From contig JAVKDO010000149.1 of assembly GCA_040222235.1 (NCBI GenBank), positions 28,791 through 92,790 on the forward strand: a stretch of 64,000 nt of DNA, written 5' to 3'. Position 1 is the stretch's first letter; every line of letters begins with the position of its first letter. The stretch comes from UBA6059 sp040222235. GTDB lineage: Bacteria; Bacteroidota; Bacteroidia; Cytophagales; Cyclobacteriaceae. Positions 51,367-60,423 of this stretch are shown one piece after another. A program made the translations under genes and the position numbers. Under the pieces are notes generated by a model. The model had not been told where the DNA came from. It did not search any database and saw nothing but the letters and a program-made list of their open reading frames with translations.

Positions 51367-51894
51367 CTATTTGGTTGAAATCTTGAAGCCGAGACTTAGT
51401 CTTATAGAAGAATTTCTTTGCTTAAGTATTGTAGCACCACTGTTGCCAATAAAATCGATATCTCGAAAGAAGCCATGTAAATAATTGATTTGTACAAGCG
51501 ATCGTTTACGCGCAAAACCTAAACCGATTGTTAGCCCATAGTCAAATTCGTCATTTTCTGGCATCAAAAGTTCTTCTTGTAGTGGCTCTCCATCGACTGT
51601 AACTGACGTACTTGTTCTATCCAAGATCTGGTATGCAATAAAAGGACCGGCTAAGCAGTACACTTTACTGTTTTGAAACGGATATGAAAACCTAACAGGG
51701 AGTGTCAGGTTTGTGAATAATCCCTTCCTATCAGTCTCAACTACGAAGAGTGCAGCAGTTCCAGGATTACCGAAAAAACCCCCGTCAATAAATGACACAC
51801 TCTCAACGCCTTCTCTCATGAACGAGAACTGGAGTTCCGGCATAAAAGAGGAACGGTCACTAAACTCCAAGTTTGGTGTACCCTGATCGCACAA
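51367..51894 (-). pseudogene. Outer-membrane beta-barrel gene lacking its 5' end
   Basis: 175 codons of the C-terminal part of a PorT-like outer-membrane beta-barrel protein (FMPELQFSFMREG, TLPVRFSYPFQNSKVYCLAGPFIAYQI, YGLTIGLGFARKRSLVQINYLHGFF, SSIRLSLGFKI). No signal peptide: the frame begins after two adjacent stops (TAG, TAA) with only a TTG. About 60-70 N-terminal residues typical of the family are missing. The IS element inserted at 52140 lies 245 bp upstream; neither flank encodes the missing part recognisably. Confidence 0.65.
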
Positions 51895-52139
51895 TTACTA
51901 ATGCAGGTGCTAAGGATTAAGTCTGAGAGTAAAAAAGCATTTTCGACCATTGCAGCTTTGGTGAGAATACATCTGATCAGTCATTTGGAAGTATTCTGGA
52001 TGATTGCAAATAGCCGAAGAACTTACGAAAAACGAAACCAACGTAATAAATCGCCATGCATCCAAACTGAGATGTTTTAGTGCTTTGAGGGGGGTAGGTT
52101 TGTCGAGAGGATATGAAATCAGCCAACCAATGAAGCTAG

Positions 52140-53624
52140 GAGTCTGTCGGACTTATGAGTATTCCCCAAGAATGATTATTATGGGGCATGATGTCATTTA
52201 AAGGAGCTGATAGAGACCAGGTTTCATTTATGCCTCATGATTTAAACGATTGGCTACCCGAGGATCACTTAGCAAGGTTTGTAGTTGATATAGTGGCAAA
52301 AATGGATTTGAGCAAAGTCTATTCAATGTATGCAGGCAAAGGCAGTACCCCTTATGATCCTAAACTTTTGCTTTCTCTCATTTTTTATGGTTATGTGACA
52401 GGCGTTTTCAGTTCCCGTAAGATAGAAAGTTCGACTTACGACTCAGTTGCCTTTCGTTTCATTGCCGGGAATCACCACCCTGACCATGATACCATTTCCA
52501 GCTTTCGCAAAAGATTCCTTCCCCAACTCAAAGGTTGGTTTAAGGAGATTCTTTTGATAGGTAATGAGCTTGGTCTTGTCAAAGTGGGTAATATCTTCAT
52601 TGATGGCACTAAAGTACAAGCCAATGCCTCCAAGCATAAAGCAATGAGCTACAAAAGGATGAAGCAGTTGGAGGATAAGCTGGCCTGTGAAATCGAGCAA
52701 TTAATGAGTCTTGCTCAACAGCAGGATGATAAGGAAGATGAGTCCACTGTAGATATCCCTGAAGAAATCAAAAGGAGAAAAGACCGCCTGGCTAAAATCG
52801 ATACAGCTAAAAGAGTGATTGAGCAACGTCGCAAGCAAGCCTACAAAGAGGAGAAAGCGGAGTTTGATCAAAAGCTAGAAGCACGTAAGAGACAAGAAGA
52901 ACAAACAGGTAAGAAGAGACGAGGAAGAGTTCCAAAAGAGCCTTCTCAAACGCCGAAAGACAAGGATCAATACAATTTCACCGATTCTGAATCTCGTATA
53001 ATGAAGACCAATAAAGGGTTTGATCAATGCTACAATGCACAAATAGCAGTTAACGATGATATGTTGATTGTCGGCAACTATGCCAATGCTCATCACAACG
53101 ATAAACAAGAATTCTTACCGGTCATAGAAGCGGTACCTGATCAGGTAAAAGCTCAAATCAGCTCCGCAGTTGCCGATGCAGGCTATTATTCACAGGACAA
53201 TATCGATAAATGCCCTGTACAAATCACACCCATCATTGCAAGATCTAAAGAGAAGCACAACAGTTACATTGATGACCTTCTATGCCCAACCACAAACGGT
53301 CAAAGAGAGATTTATCGTAAACGAAAATATACAGTCGAACCTGTCTTTGGGATCATAAAGGAAGTATTGGGATTTCGTAGGTTTTCCTTTCGGGGAGAGG
53401 AAAACATCGATAATGAATGGGGATTGGTGTGCGTGGCTTATAACCTGAAGCGAATGTTCAAACTCAAAACGGCGTAAAATGAAGGGGAATCATTGCGAAC
53501 TGACCAAAACAAGACAAAATAGTCCAGCAGGAAAACTATGATCAGTATTCAGCATCAAAAATTCAGTGCCTCTCAATAAATTATAACTTTTCAACCTGAT
53601 CGAACCTCAAAGTCCGACAGACTC
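52140..53624 (+). mobile_element. IS1182-like insertion sequence, apparently intact
   Basis: 1485 bp bounded by perfect 15-bp inverted repeats (GAGTCTGTCGGACTT at 52140-52154; AAGTCCGACAGACTC at 53610-53624) and a 4-bp target duplication CTAG at 52136-52139 and 53625-53628. Contains a single full-length transposase. Perfect ends and duplication indicate recent insertion. Confidence 0.93.
52188..53477 (+). CDS. IS1182-family transposase
   Basis: 429 residues. N-terminal DUF772-like domain (LNDWLPEDHLARFVVDIV...YDPKLLLSLIFYGYVTGVFSSRKIE), a charged coiled-coil insert (~170-235) and a DDE domain: VGNIFIDGTKVQANASKHK, AVADAGYYSQDNI, and the C-terminal YTVEPVFGIIKEVLGFRRFSFRG carrying the final glutamate. 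Starts at ATG 52188 or 52191. Reading frame intact. Confidence 0.95.
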   Translation: MMSFKGADRDQVSFMPHDLNDWLPEDHLARFVVDIVAKMDLSKVYSMYAGKGSTPYDPKLLLSLIFYGYVTGVFSSRKIESSTYDSVAFRFIAGNHHPDHDTISSFRKRFLPQLKGWFKEILLIGNELGLVKVGNIFIDGTKVQANASKHKAMSYKRMKQLEDKLACEIEQLMSLAQQQDDKEDESTVDIPEEIKRRKDRLAKIDTAKRVIEQRRKQAYKEEKAEFDQKLEARKRQEEQTGKKRRGRVPKEPSQTPKDKDQYNFTDSESRIMKTNKGFDQCYNAQIAVNDDMLIVGNYANAHHNDKQEFLPVIEAVPDQVKAQISSAVADAGYYSQDNIDKCPVQITPIIARSKEKHNSYIDDLLCPTTNGQREIYRKRKYTVEPVFGIIKEVLGFRRFSFRGEENIDNEWGLVCVAYNLKRMFKLKTA

Positions 53625-53769
53625 CTAGGCTCAGATATTCGGATCTTAACAATTACGCACAGCGATGAAGCCGAAAATTAGGATGCATTTTTTGACAGTT
53701 AGGTTTTAGTCATTGTGATTAGATAGCATCGAATTATTAACTTATTTTCGCCCAAAATATCAGATCACT

Positions 53770-54378
53770 ATGAAAAGATTCTTCTTAACACTCTCTATCT
53801 CACTTTTTGCGCTTGGCCTCAGTGCTCAGTCCGTTGAAATCATGCCGACTTATGGCTATCAGTTTGGAGGTAAAATCAGAGGAGGGTTTGGAGACTTTCG
53901 GGTCGAATCAAGTGGGGCCTATGGAGTAAATATGGATATCAGTACTGATAACTTGCCTGTAACTATTAGCGCGTTCTGGTTGAGACAGGATAGTTATGGT
54001 ATTTATCAACGCTTCGGTCAGAGAGAGGAGCGACTTTGGGGGCTGGCAGCCGAGTACTTTCAGGTAGGAATCACTAGACAGTTTGGAAATGGAGTTGCCA
54101 TACCTTTCACGACCTTTACACTTGGAGGTGCTAACTTCTCACCAAAGACTGGAGATTTCTCTGATGAATTTCGATTTGCCGCGACTTTCGGTGGTGGCGT
54201 GAAAATCATGCCTAGTGATAAGTTTGGTATCCGCCTGCACGTGCGTATGCTAGCGCCATTCCAGTGGGGAGGCGCAGGGATGTGGTGTGGCAATAGTGGT
54301 TGTAGTGTAAATGCAAGTGCATCTACCTCTTTTATCCAAGGTGAAGCTGGTGGGGGTGTCATCCTCAAGCTCAACTAG
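53770..54378 (+). CDS. Outer-membrane beta-barrel hypothetical protein
   Basis: 202 residues with a signal peptide (FFLTLSISLFALGLSAQS). Glycine- and aromatic-rich amphipathic strands (MPTYGYQFGGKIRGGF, FTTFTLGGANFSP, FRFAATFGGGVKIMP, FGIRLHVRMLAPFQWGGAG) indicate an eight- to ten-stranded barrel. A CGNSGC pair could form a disulfide. Ends convergently 2 bp from the broken bestrophin gene. Confidence 0.78.
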   Translation: MKRFFLTLSISLFALGLSAQSVEIMPTYGYQFGGKIRGGFGDFRVESSGAYGVNMDISTDNLPVTISAFWLRQDSYGIYQRFGQREERLWGLAAEYFQVGITRQFGNGVAIPFTTFTLGGANFSPKTGDFSDEFRFAATFGGGVKIMPSDKFGIRLHVRMLAPFQWGGAGMWCGNSGCSVNASASTSFIQGEAGGGVILKLN

Positions 54379-54379
54379 G

Positions 54380-55281
54380 TCACATAGTGTAAAATGGATT
54401 GTCGCCAGATGAGTCATCGACTATAGGAGACTCACCTAGCAACTGCCTTAGATTGAGTTCGATGGTATTCGAGATAGCCGTCATAGGCGTATCCGAGGGC
54501 TCATTCTCAAAAGGGTCTTGCAATACCTTGGCCGTCCTCATCAAGAGGATAAAAGGAATAGAAACGAGCGTAGACAAGCCGACCTGCCAAATACCGATAC
54601 TCTCGGCAATGGATATAGAGAATATCGCGAGAAAGAGGTAGATAAATGTAGTGAGCATAAAGGCATAAGTCGGAGGAAATACCGTCTTCTTGATTCGCTC
54701 TGCTTGGCCCATTGAAGTACTCAATCTTACCAACGTACTGTCGAGCTGGATTTGCTGATAGTCATTGACAGCCTTATCAGAATGCAATTGAGAAATGTCC
54801 TGTCCGTGCTGATCGAGTAGTGCTAGTGGTACATTGCTATGGTGCGTTACTTTTTCCAATTCCTCATGAGAAATGAGTTGACCTAACTGATCCTCGAAGC
54901 TAAGTCGGCGTAACGTTTGCTTGAGGGTATGGCACCAACCTAACCTATTTGCCGATAGGCGATTCTTTTGATTGTTTCTTGATACTTATTGGAAGGTTGA
55001 ACAAACTGCTTAAGCTGAATGACCAAGGATCTTGAGTCGTTGACGATCGCCCCCCAAATCTTCCTAGCCTCCCACCATCGGTCATAGGACTGGCTGAGCT
55101 TGAAGGAGAGCAGCAAAGAGATCGATGTACCCATAAATGAAGGGATAGTAATGGATATATCAGGCAAGTCAAGATAGAGTGTGACCACATAGACAAGAGA
55201 CGAGTAGGCTGTGACTCCAGCGATGATGGGCAAGGAGTGTTGGAAGATAATTTTAAGAGGTAATTTATCAGCTATGATCAT
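54380..55281 (-). pseudogene. Bestrophin-like channel gene broken by a 5-bp duplication
   Basis: Reading from ATG 55281: SLPIIAGVTAYSSLVYVVTLYL and SFKLSQSYDRWWEARKIWGAIVNDSR are bestrophin-family signatures. The frame ends at 54940 after RIAYRQIG. The sequence resumes in another frame as WCHTLKQTLRRLSFEDQLGQ and runs on as 54859-54380 (RIKKTVFPPTYAFMLTTFIYLFLAIF). A tandem AGGTT duplication (plus strand AACCT at 54937-54941 and 54942-54946) causes the shift: with one copy the protein would be about 299 residues, the normal length. Confidence 0.85.
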
Positions 55282-55464
55282 CCTGGCATTGCTTGTTTAT
55301 CTTCTCGGTGAATTTAGGCTAATGAAGCCAATTTCAAATGATTAGCGTATCAAGATAGTTTAGATGATTTGCAACGTGACGATCTATATTACAAACGCCC
55401 CTTGTATTTCAAGAAATCCCAGGCAACTAGTTATCGTTTTTTTCTATTTTCAGGATTGATTTGT

Positions 55465-55507
55465 ATCACCTGATTCGCACATGACCGCATACCGCAAATC
55501 AGGTGAT
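55465..55507. promoter_or_regulatory. Inverted repeat ATCACCTGATT ... AATCAGGTGAT
   Basis: Perfect 11-bp arms separated by 21 bases, 53 bp upstream of the DUF4249 start, in the divergent interval 55282-55559. It may be an operator or an attenuator in the leader of the lipoprotein mRNA. Nothing else stands out in the interval. Confidence 0.5.
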
Positions 55508-55559
55508 GAATAGTACTCTTTTTGATAAGGGGAATATTGGACTTAACTGTCTCTGACAT

Positions 55560-56690
55560 ATGCCAAGACTAAGCATCTTCTTACTAACCGTTTTCCTTAT
55601 CAGTTCCTGTGTAGATGTATTTGAATTTGATCTTCCTGATACTGAACAAAACAAGCTTATTGTAAATGGTGCTATTACCAGTTTGCCAGGGCCTCAAGAG
55701 ATCCGAGTGTTTCGCTCGCAGGGCTTTGGTGAGAGTGATACACAACCCTTCGCTGTGCGTGATGCGATTGTTTATGTGACGGATGACCTGGGTGATAGAC
55801 GCAATTTCACGTTCGCGTTTGATGATCTACAGAGCAGTTTTTGTGTCGACCTTGTCCGAGATCTCGGACCTACTAATCTAGACTTGGCTCAAAATTTTCG
55901 TTATGTTTCTTCTTCCGGATTTCAAGGGCAAGTTGGCAGGACATACACCCTGCATGTCGAGCTGTCGGATGGTACAAAAGTGGTGTCATCACCTCAGCTC
56001 TTAGAGGCGTCTATTCCGGTAGGTGAGGTTACTGCGACTTATGTGGTAGATGAGACGCTCAGCGAGTCGGGCACGGAGATTCCGGATGATAAATGGATCG
56101 TAGAAGCTACGCTCGACCAAAGTGGAGAATCTAGCGAGGATAATTACCTGACCTGGCGCCACCGAGGTACCTTTAGGATATCCACAAACCCTGAACTCTA
56201 TTGCGACTATAATGACTGTAGCGCACCAGGGGTATGCGTTCCAGCATGCTGCGACGAGTGCTGGGTTGTAGAGTACGGTCAGTCATTGACCAATACGTCG
56301 GCGGCTACCCTGGAGAGCCTATCGGAAAACAGGTTGACCGTGGCGACAATCCCTATCATCGCGATGCGTACAGAATCTATTTACCATCTTGATCTTTTTC
56401 AATATCGCATCGCCAGTGATGTGTACGATTTTTATGAGGCGCTCAATGGACAGCTAACCAATCAAGGCTCCATATTCGATCCACCACCTTATAGTGAGGA
56501 AAGTAATCTGACCTATGAGGATGGACGAGATGAACCGATCCTCGGATACTTTTGGGTGGCAGGTGCTGCCCATGAAGTGCTCACCATCTCGCCTACCACG
56601 GTGACCCGACAGTACAACTACTTTTTTCCAAATGACTGTCAGCGGGTGCCTGGTGCAAGCACAGAAAAGCCTGAGTACTATCAGAACTGA
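55560..56690 (+). CDS. DUF4249 lipoprotein
   Basis: 376 residues with a lipoprotein signal (LSIFLLTVFLISSCVDVF). The FEFDLPDTEQNKLIVNGAIT start, a conserved Cys-rich segment (YCDYNDCSAPGVCVPACCDECW) and the ending PFE-type ILGYFWVAGAAHE are DUF4249 features. These proteins usually follow a TonB-dependent receptor; none is present next to this gene, so it is an orphan. Possibly a surface lipoprotein for ligand capture. Confidence 0.88.
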   Translation: MPRLSIFLLTVFLISSCVDVFEFDLPDTEQNKLIVNGAITSLPGPQEIRVFRSQGFGESDTQPFAVRDAIVYVTDDLGDRRNFTFAFDDLQSSFCVDLVRDLGPTNLDLAQNFRYVSSSGFQGQVGRTYTLHVELSDGTKVVSSPQLLEASIPVGEVTATYVVDETLSESGTEIPDDKWIVEATLDQSGESSEDNYLTWRHRGTFRISTNPELYCDYNDCSAPGVCVPACCDECWVVEYGQSLTNTSAATLESLSENRLTVATIPIIAMRTESIYHLDLFQYRIASDVYDFYEALNGQLTNQGSIFDPPPYSEESNLTYEDGRDEPILGYFWVAGAAHEVLTISPTTVTRQYNYFFPNDCQRVPGASTEKPEYYQN

Positions 56691-56783
56691 CTTTCTTCAT
56701 AGTGTTAGCTGGCCTCCTTAGACCTAAGTTCGATTTTAGGGTGAAGAGAAAAAACCATTGATCTCCTCATTTGGATTGGTCAT

Positions 56784-56867
56784 ATGCTATTAAGTCAAGC
56801 TGCCAAATATCCCTCTCATTGAGTGGGTTAGGGAGAGGTCACAGAAAAAATGCTTTACTTAATAGCA
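56784..56867 (-). repeat. Hairpin repeat with GACCTCTCCCTAACCC core, copy 2
   Basis: Reverse-oriented relative of 33930-34012. Here the ends ATGCTATTAAGT (56784-56795) and ACTTAATAGCAT (56856-56867) pair perfectly over 12 bp. Lies after the DUF4249 stop. The rest of 56691-57024 shows no gene. Confidence 0.65.
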
Positions 56868-57024
56868 TTGCCAATAGTTTGACTGTGAGAACACTTCTTT
56901 CGATGCAATCCCAAAAGTGGTTCGAAATAAAGAATTAGCCTTTTAACATTCTTTAACACTTCGACCGAAGGATCGCGTTGCTTTTAACTTCTAAAGAGGA
57001 AAGCAAAACTTAAATAATAGAAAG

Positions 57025-57369
57025 ATGAAAAAGCTAATCGTAATAGTGTGCATGACAATCGTATCGCTTGGAGCCTATGCCCAACCTGGTGGAGGGGGTA
57101 GACGTTCTGCTCCGGATCCGGCAGAGATGATTGCCCGAGCTAGTGAAAATCTTGACCTTTCAGATAGTCAAGTGGCCGAATGGGAAACCATTCATGAGAA
57201 ATATGAGGATGAGTTGAAATCTGCTAGAGGAAATAGAGAAGAAGGAAAGGCAGTGAGAGAAAAGATGCAAGCAGAACTGGAGGCTACTTTGACTGATGAA
57301 CAGAAGGTGAAATTTGCCGAGATGAAAAGCAATCGCCAAGAAAGAGGCGGAAGAGGAAATAGAGGTTGA
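57025..57369 (+). CDS. Spy/CpxP-like small periplasmic protein (DUF4890-like)
   Basis: 114 residues: signal peptide (LIVIVCMTIVSLGAYAQP), then a Gly-rich linker and helices LDLSDSQVAEWETIHEKYEDELKSAR and LEATLTDEQKVKFAEMKSNRQ, the Spy-type LTxxQ repeat. It ends in RGGRGNRG. Spy-like proteins are ATP-independent periplasmic chaperones; here the role is inferred. AGAGGAAA 18 bases upstream of the ATG is a possible ribosome binding site. Confidence 0.85.
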   Translation: MKKLIVIVCMTIVSLGAYAQPGGGGRRSAPDPAEMIARASENLDLSDSQVAEWETIHEKYEDELKSARGNREEGKAVREKMQAELEATLTDEQKVKFAEMKSNRQERGGRGNRG

Positions 57370-57394
57370 TGTTTGGTTGAAGTAGGGCATGGGA

Positions 57395-58756
57395 CTACTC
57401 TTTCATGAGTAGTTCCAGTCCTTCTGGTGTTCTTGCCAAATCTTTGCTAAGGTTTTCGCACCCATCCGCTGTGATCAACAGGACATCCTCAGTAAAGACA
57501 GATATCTCCTCATCATGATTGTAGTACCAGGGCTCTATCGTGAATATCATCCCGGGTTCTAGGGGTGCTTCCGACAAATTAGGGTCTCCCGTAGATAGTC
57601 CGAGATGGTGACCAAAATACAGGCCTACTTGCATGTACTTTTTGGCATCTTCTGGAATGATACTATCAGTGAGTTGCTTGATGTCTTGGAACGTAATACC
57701 TGGCTTGATAAAGTCAATGACCTGGTCAGAGATGCTTACTTCCATAGTCAATATCTCCCTTTGCCTATCGGAAAATTGACCTGAGACTGGGAAGGTACGC
57801 CCCACATCACTTACATAGTGCTGATACTCACACCCCACGTCGAATATGACGAGATCACCGGATTCCATTATACGATTCCGGCGGTCATAGTGGGTGGCCA
57901 GAATGCGCCATGGCCAGAGTGAATTTGATCCTGACTTGATGATCGAGCCAAAGGCCAACCTTTGAGAGCCGTTCACTTTGTAGTTGCCCTCTAATACCCC
58001 TTCAAGATATCGTTCATCTACGCCAGGTTTGATGGTTTTGGCAGCCGTCGTGATCCCCTCCACATTGATTGCTGTAGACTTTCGCATGATTTCGATCTCA
58101 GCAGGTGACTTGATCATTCTGACTTTGGCTATTGCGGCATAGCTATTTTCAAAGTTCAGGCCTTCATGATTGTTTTGAAGAGCTTGCATCAGGATTTGTA
58201 CGGGTGAGTAGGTAGCCACATAGCCTGCTGGTGCCGGCACTACTTTCCCCTGCCTACCGGAATTGACCAAGATAGTCCGATCCATCTCAGAAAGACCGTC
58301 AATCATGGCCGGGAAATCATTGATGTCTTTCATCGAGAGCCCAGACAGTCGCTTGATTTCAGGGTCCTCGAGCAATGGCCTCCCTGGGAAGTCGTTCGGA
58401 CGGGAGGAGCTTTCGAATCTTAAGTCTGCCTTTGGGGTGTAGACTGTAAAAATCGACTGTGCTATGTCAATCACCAGTAGCCCATTGGGTATTTCTAATC
58501 CTGTGAAATAATAAAAGTCATCTAGTTGACGGAAGGTTTCTCCATAAGAGAAGCCATCGCGAGCAGGGATGATCACCAAACCCGTTTTACCTTCATCTTG
58601 GAGCACCTTGACCAGCTTCGACCTGCGTTCAGCAAGTTCTTCTTTAGTGAAGGGAAGATCGGTCCAATCAAAGTAGCGTTGCTCAGGAGTCTGGGCTACT
58701 AAGGCAACTGATACCAATAGAAAAGTAATTAGGGCTAGATAGTTTTTTATGGTCAT
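57395..58756 (-). CDS. Secreted Xaa-Pro aminopeptidase-type M24 peptidase
   Basis: 453 residues from ATG 58756 (an upstream in-frame ATG adds MTCIIPPT only). Signal peptide NYLALITFLLVSVALVAQT, N-terminal creatinase-like domain, then the M24 metal site: VIFDVGCEYQHYVSDVGRTFP (two Asp), YFGHHLGLSTG (His), FTIEPWYYN and FTEDVLLIT (Glu). Removes N-terminal residues preceding proline, probably in the periplasm. Confidence 0.92.
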   Translation of the reverse strand: MTIKNYLALITFLLVSVALVAQTPEQRYFDWTDLPFTKEELAERRSKLVKVLQDEGKTGLVIIPARDGFSYGETFRQLDDFYYFTGLEIPNGLLVIDIAQSIFTVYTPKADLRFESSSRPNDFPGRPLLEDPEIKRLSGLSMKDINDFPAMIDGLSEMDRTILVNSGRQGKVVPAPAGYVATYSPVQILMQALQNNHEGLNFENSYAAIAKVRMIKSPAEIEIMRKSTAINVEGITTAAKTIKPGVDERYLEGVLEGNYKVNGSQRLAFGSIIKSGSNSLWPWRILATHYDRRNRIMESGDLVIFDVGCEYQHYVSDVGRTFPVSGQFSDRQREILTMEVSISDQVIDFIKPGITFQDIKQLTDSIIPEDAKKYMQVGLYFGHHLGLSTGDPNLSEAPLEPGMIFTIEPWYYNHDEEISVFTEDVLLITADGCENLSKDLARTPEGLELLMKE

Positions 58757-58824
58757 CGTTGGAGGGATTATGCAAGTCAATCTACCTAATCTCGAGCAGT
58801 TGGAACATATGACGCAGGACTAGA

Positions 58825-59190
58825 CTACTTCTCGTCCTGCATCCTAATCCATTCTTTGACGACAGTTTCCAAGTTTTCCTTTTGGCTTTCTATTTCCTTC
58901 ATATCTGAAAATTTCGCCACCCTGCCTTCTTTTCCATCTCCCTGAAGTAGCCCTGAACTGTCGTTGATTGCCGCGCCTTTATGAAACATGAGACTCACAT
59001 GCTTCTTAGCATTCATGAAGTAGGAGGCCATGTTGCCCTTATAGATGAAAGTCGGACTTTGCCATTTGATGGTTTCTGATATATCTGGATGTACCCCAAG
59101 TATGATTGCTCTAACCCTTTGGATTTCGGGTGTCATAGGGTGTTCTTTTTTGACTAGGTAGCTGTCAACCTCGGGATTGGTATTCTTCAT
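58825..59190 (-). CDS. DUF1801-domain protein
   Basis: 121 residues from ATG 59190. IQRVRAIILGVHPDISETIKWQSPTFIYKGNMASYFMNAKKHVSLMFHKGA is the DUF1801 signature (KWxxPxF...). Soluble; function unknown, related to small-ligand-binding YdhG-like proteins. Divergent from the ArsR gene and sharing its operator-containing intergenic region. Confidence 0.87.
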   Translation of the reverse strand: MKNTNPEVDSYLVKKEHPMTPEIQRVRAIILGVHPDISETIKWQSPTFIYKGNMASYFMNAKKHVSLMFHKGAAINDSSGLLQGDGKEGRVAKFSDMKEIESQKENLETVVKEWIRMQDEK

Positions 59191-59225
59191 GACCAGTAAA
59201 TTAATATTCATTAATATTAATATTA

Positions 59226-59245
59226 ATATTAGTAATTACTAATAT
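59226..59245. promoter_or_regulatory. Perfect 20-bp palindrome ATATTAGTAATTACTAATAT, ArsR-type operator
   Basis: Sits between the divergent DUF1801 and ArsR genes, 15 bp before the ArsR ATG. A TTAATATTAATATTAATATT run (59211-59230) overlaps its left edge. Position and symmetry suit autoregulation by the ArsR protein. Confidence 0.75.
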
Positions 59246-59259
59246 AGTAATTTTGAAGA

Positions 59260-59574
59260 ATGAATACTACTCTTGTAGTTCCGATTTTCAAAACACTTGC
59301 GGACGGTCATCGAATGAAGATGGCGGAGCTGCTTGCTCAAAATGAAAGCACTGTTGGAGAAATTGAAAAGCAGCTTGGACTTAGTCAGTCAGCGACTTCC
59401 CAACATTTGAAACTACTCAGTGATGCCGGGCTGGTATCCGTTAGGAAGCATGGCAACTTCCGCATTTACTCCCTTCAGACCTCTGTGCTTCAGGAGGCGA
59501 TGAACTACTTTGACAGGCTCTGGGATGATAGTCTGCTCCAGTTGAAAAACAACCTTGAGAATGATGAAAAATAG
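59260..59574 (+). CDS. ArsR-family transcriptional repressor
   Basis: 104 residues: winged helix (VVPIFKTLADGHRMKMAELLAQNESTVGEIEKQLGLSQSATSQHLKLLSDAGLVSVRKHGNFRIYSL). No metal-binding cysteines, so it belongs to the non-metal class that is paired with SRPBCC proteins. It overlaps the SRPBCC gene by 14 bp, and a perfect palindrome lies just upstream. Confidence 0.93.
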   Translation: MNTTLVVPIFKTLADGHRMKMAELLAQNESTVGEIEKQLGLSQSATSQHLKLLSDAGLVSVRKHGNFRIYSLQTSVLQEAMNYFDRLWDDSLLQLKNNLENDEK

Positions 59575-59947
59575 CCTACACAAAGATATTTGGATAGATG
59601 CACCAGTAGAGCGTGTGTTCGCCTGCTTCACTGATGAAAAGTCCATGCTCAGCTGGCACGGTAAGGAGGTCGAGCTTGACCCACGACCGGGTGGCATCTA
59701 CAAAGTAGTTTTTGAGAATGGTACGACCATCCTGGGTGAGTACAAGGAAGTACAACTCAATGAACGAGTGGTCTATTCTGCGAAGTATGGGGAAGTGGAG
59801 AGCCTGATTTCTATAGAATTCCTATCTAAAAATGGGGGCACTCGATTAATTCTTCATCAGGATTTTGATCCTACTCTGGACACTTCGTCCTTCAATGAAG
59901 GTTGGGATTACTTCTTAGACTTGCTCGTAACCAAAATTGGAAAATAG
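59561..59947 (+). CDS. SRPBCC/AHSA1-like protein
   Basis: About 128 residues (ATG 59561 or 59564): KDIWIDAPVERVFACFTDEKSMLSWHGKEVELDPRPGGIYKVVF is the typical Aha1/START-like start, ending with GWDYFLDLLV. Pairing of ArsR and AHSA1-like genes is a common arrangement in bacteria. Ligand unknown. Confidence 0.9.
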   Translation: MMKNSLHKDIWIDAPVERVFACFTDEKSMLSWHGKEVELDPRPGGIYKVVFENGTTILGEYKEVQLNERVVYSAKYGEVESLISIEFLSKNGGTRLILHQDFDPTLDTSSFNEGWDYFLDLLVTKIGK

Positions 59948-59970
59948 CCCTGGACACTCATGACATCTAC

Positions 59971-60423
59971 TTAATTGATCCTGATCAGATTCACGTCGAA
60001 GACCAGTACTGTGCCTCCTGGGATACCGTTCGTTCCTCTGTCACCATACCCTAGATCAGAGGGGAGGAGTAGGATGCCACTACCACCTTCTCTGAACAGT
60101 TGGATTCCTTCGGTCCAGCCTCTTATGACATTATTGAGACCGAAAGAGATACCGTTAGAGTCACTTTCGTCAAACACATTGCCATTGGTGAAATAGCCTT
60201 TGTAAGCCACGCGCACGTTAGAGGTAGCAGTCGGACGATCACCTGTTCCTTCATCTAAGATCACGTAGTAAAGGCCTGAATTCGTCCTGGTTGCGTCCAG
60301 GTTGTTATCGGCAATATAGGCTTGGATTTCTTCGTCGTTAGTCCCGTCGAAGTTAGGTGGGCCATCATCATCTCCACATGATGCGATGAATACGACTAAG
60401 GCTACTAATATTATGTTTCTCAT
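59971..60423 (-). CDS. FKBP-type peptidyl-prolyl isomerase lipoprotein
   Basis: 150 residues from ATG 60423. Lipoprotein signal IILVALVVFIASCGDD, then an FKBP domain (VRVAYKGYFTNGNVFDES, SFGLNNVIRGWTEGIQLFREGGSGILLLPSDLGYG, VFDVNLIRI). Y/F/D/W active-site residues are present. Likely a periplasmic folding helper. Stands alone. Confidence 0.93.
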   Translation of the reverse strand: MRNIILVALVVFIASCGDDDGPPNFDGTNDEEIQAYIADNNLDATRTNSGLYYVILDEGTGDRPTATSNVRVAYKGYFTNGNVFDESDSNGISFGLNNVIRGWTEGIQLFREGGSGILLLPSDLGYGDRGTNGIPGGTVLVFDVNLIRIN

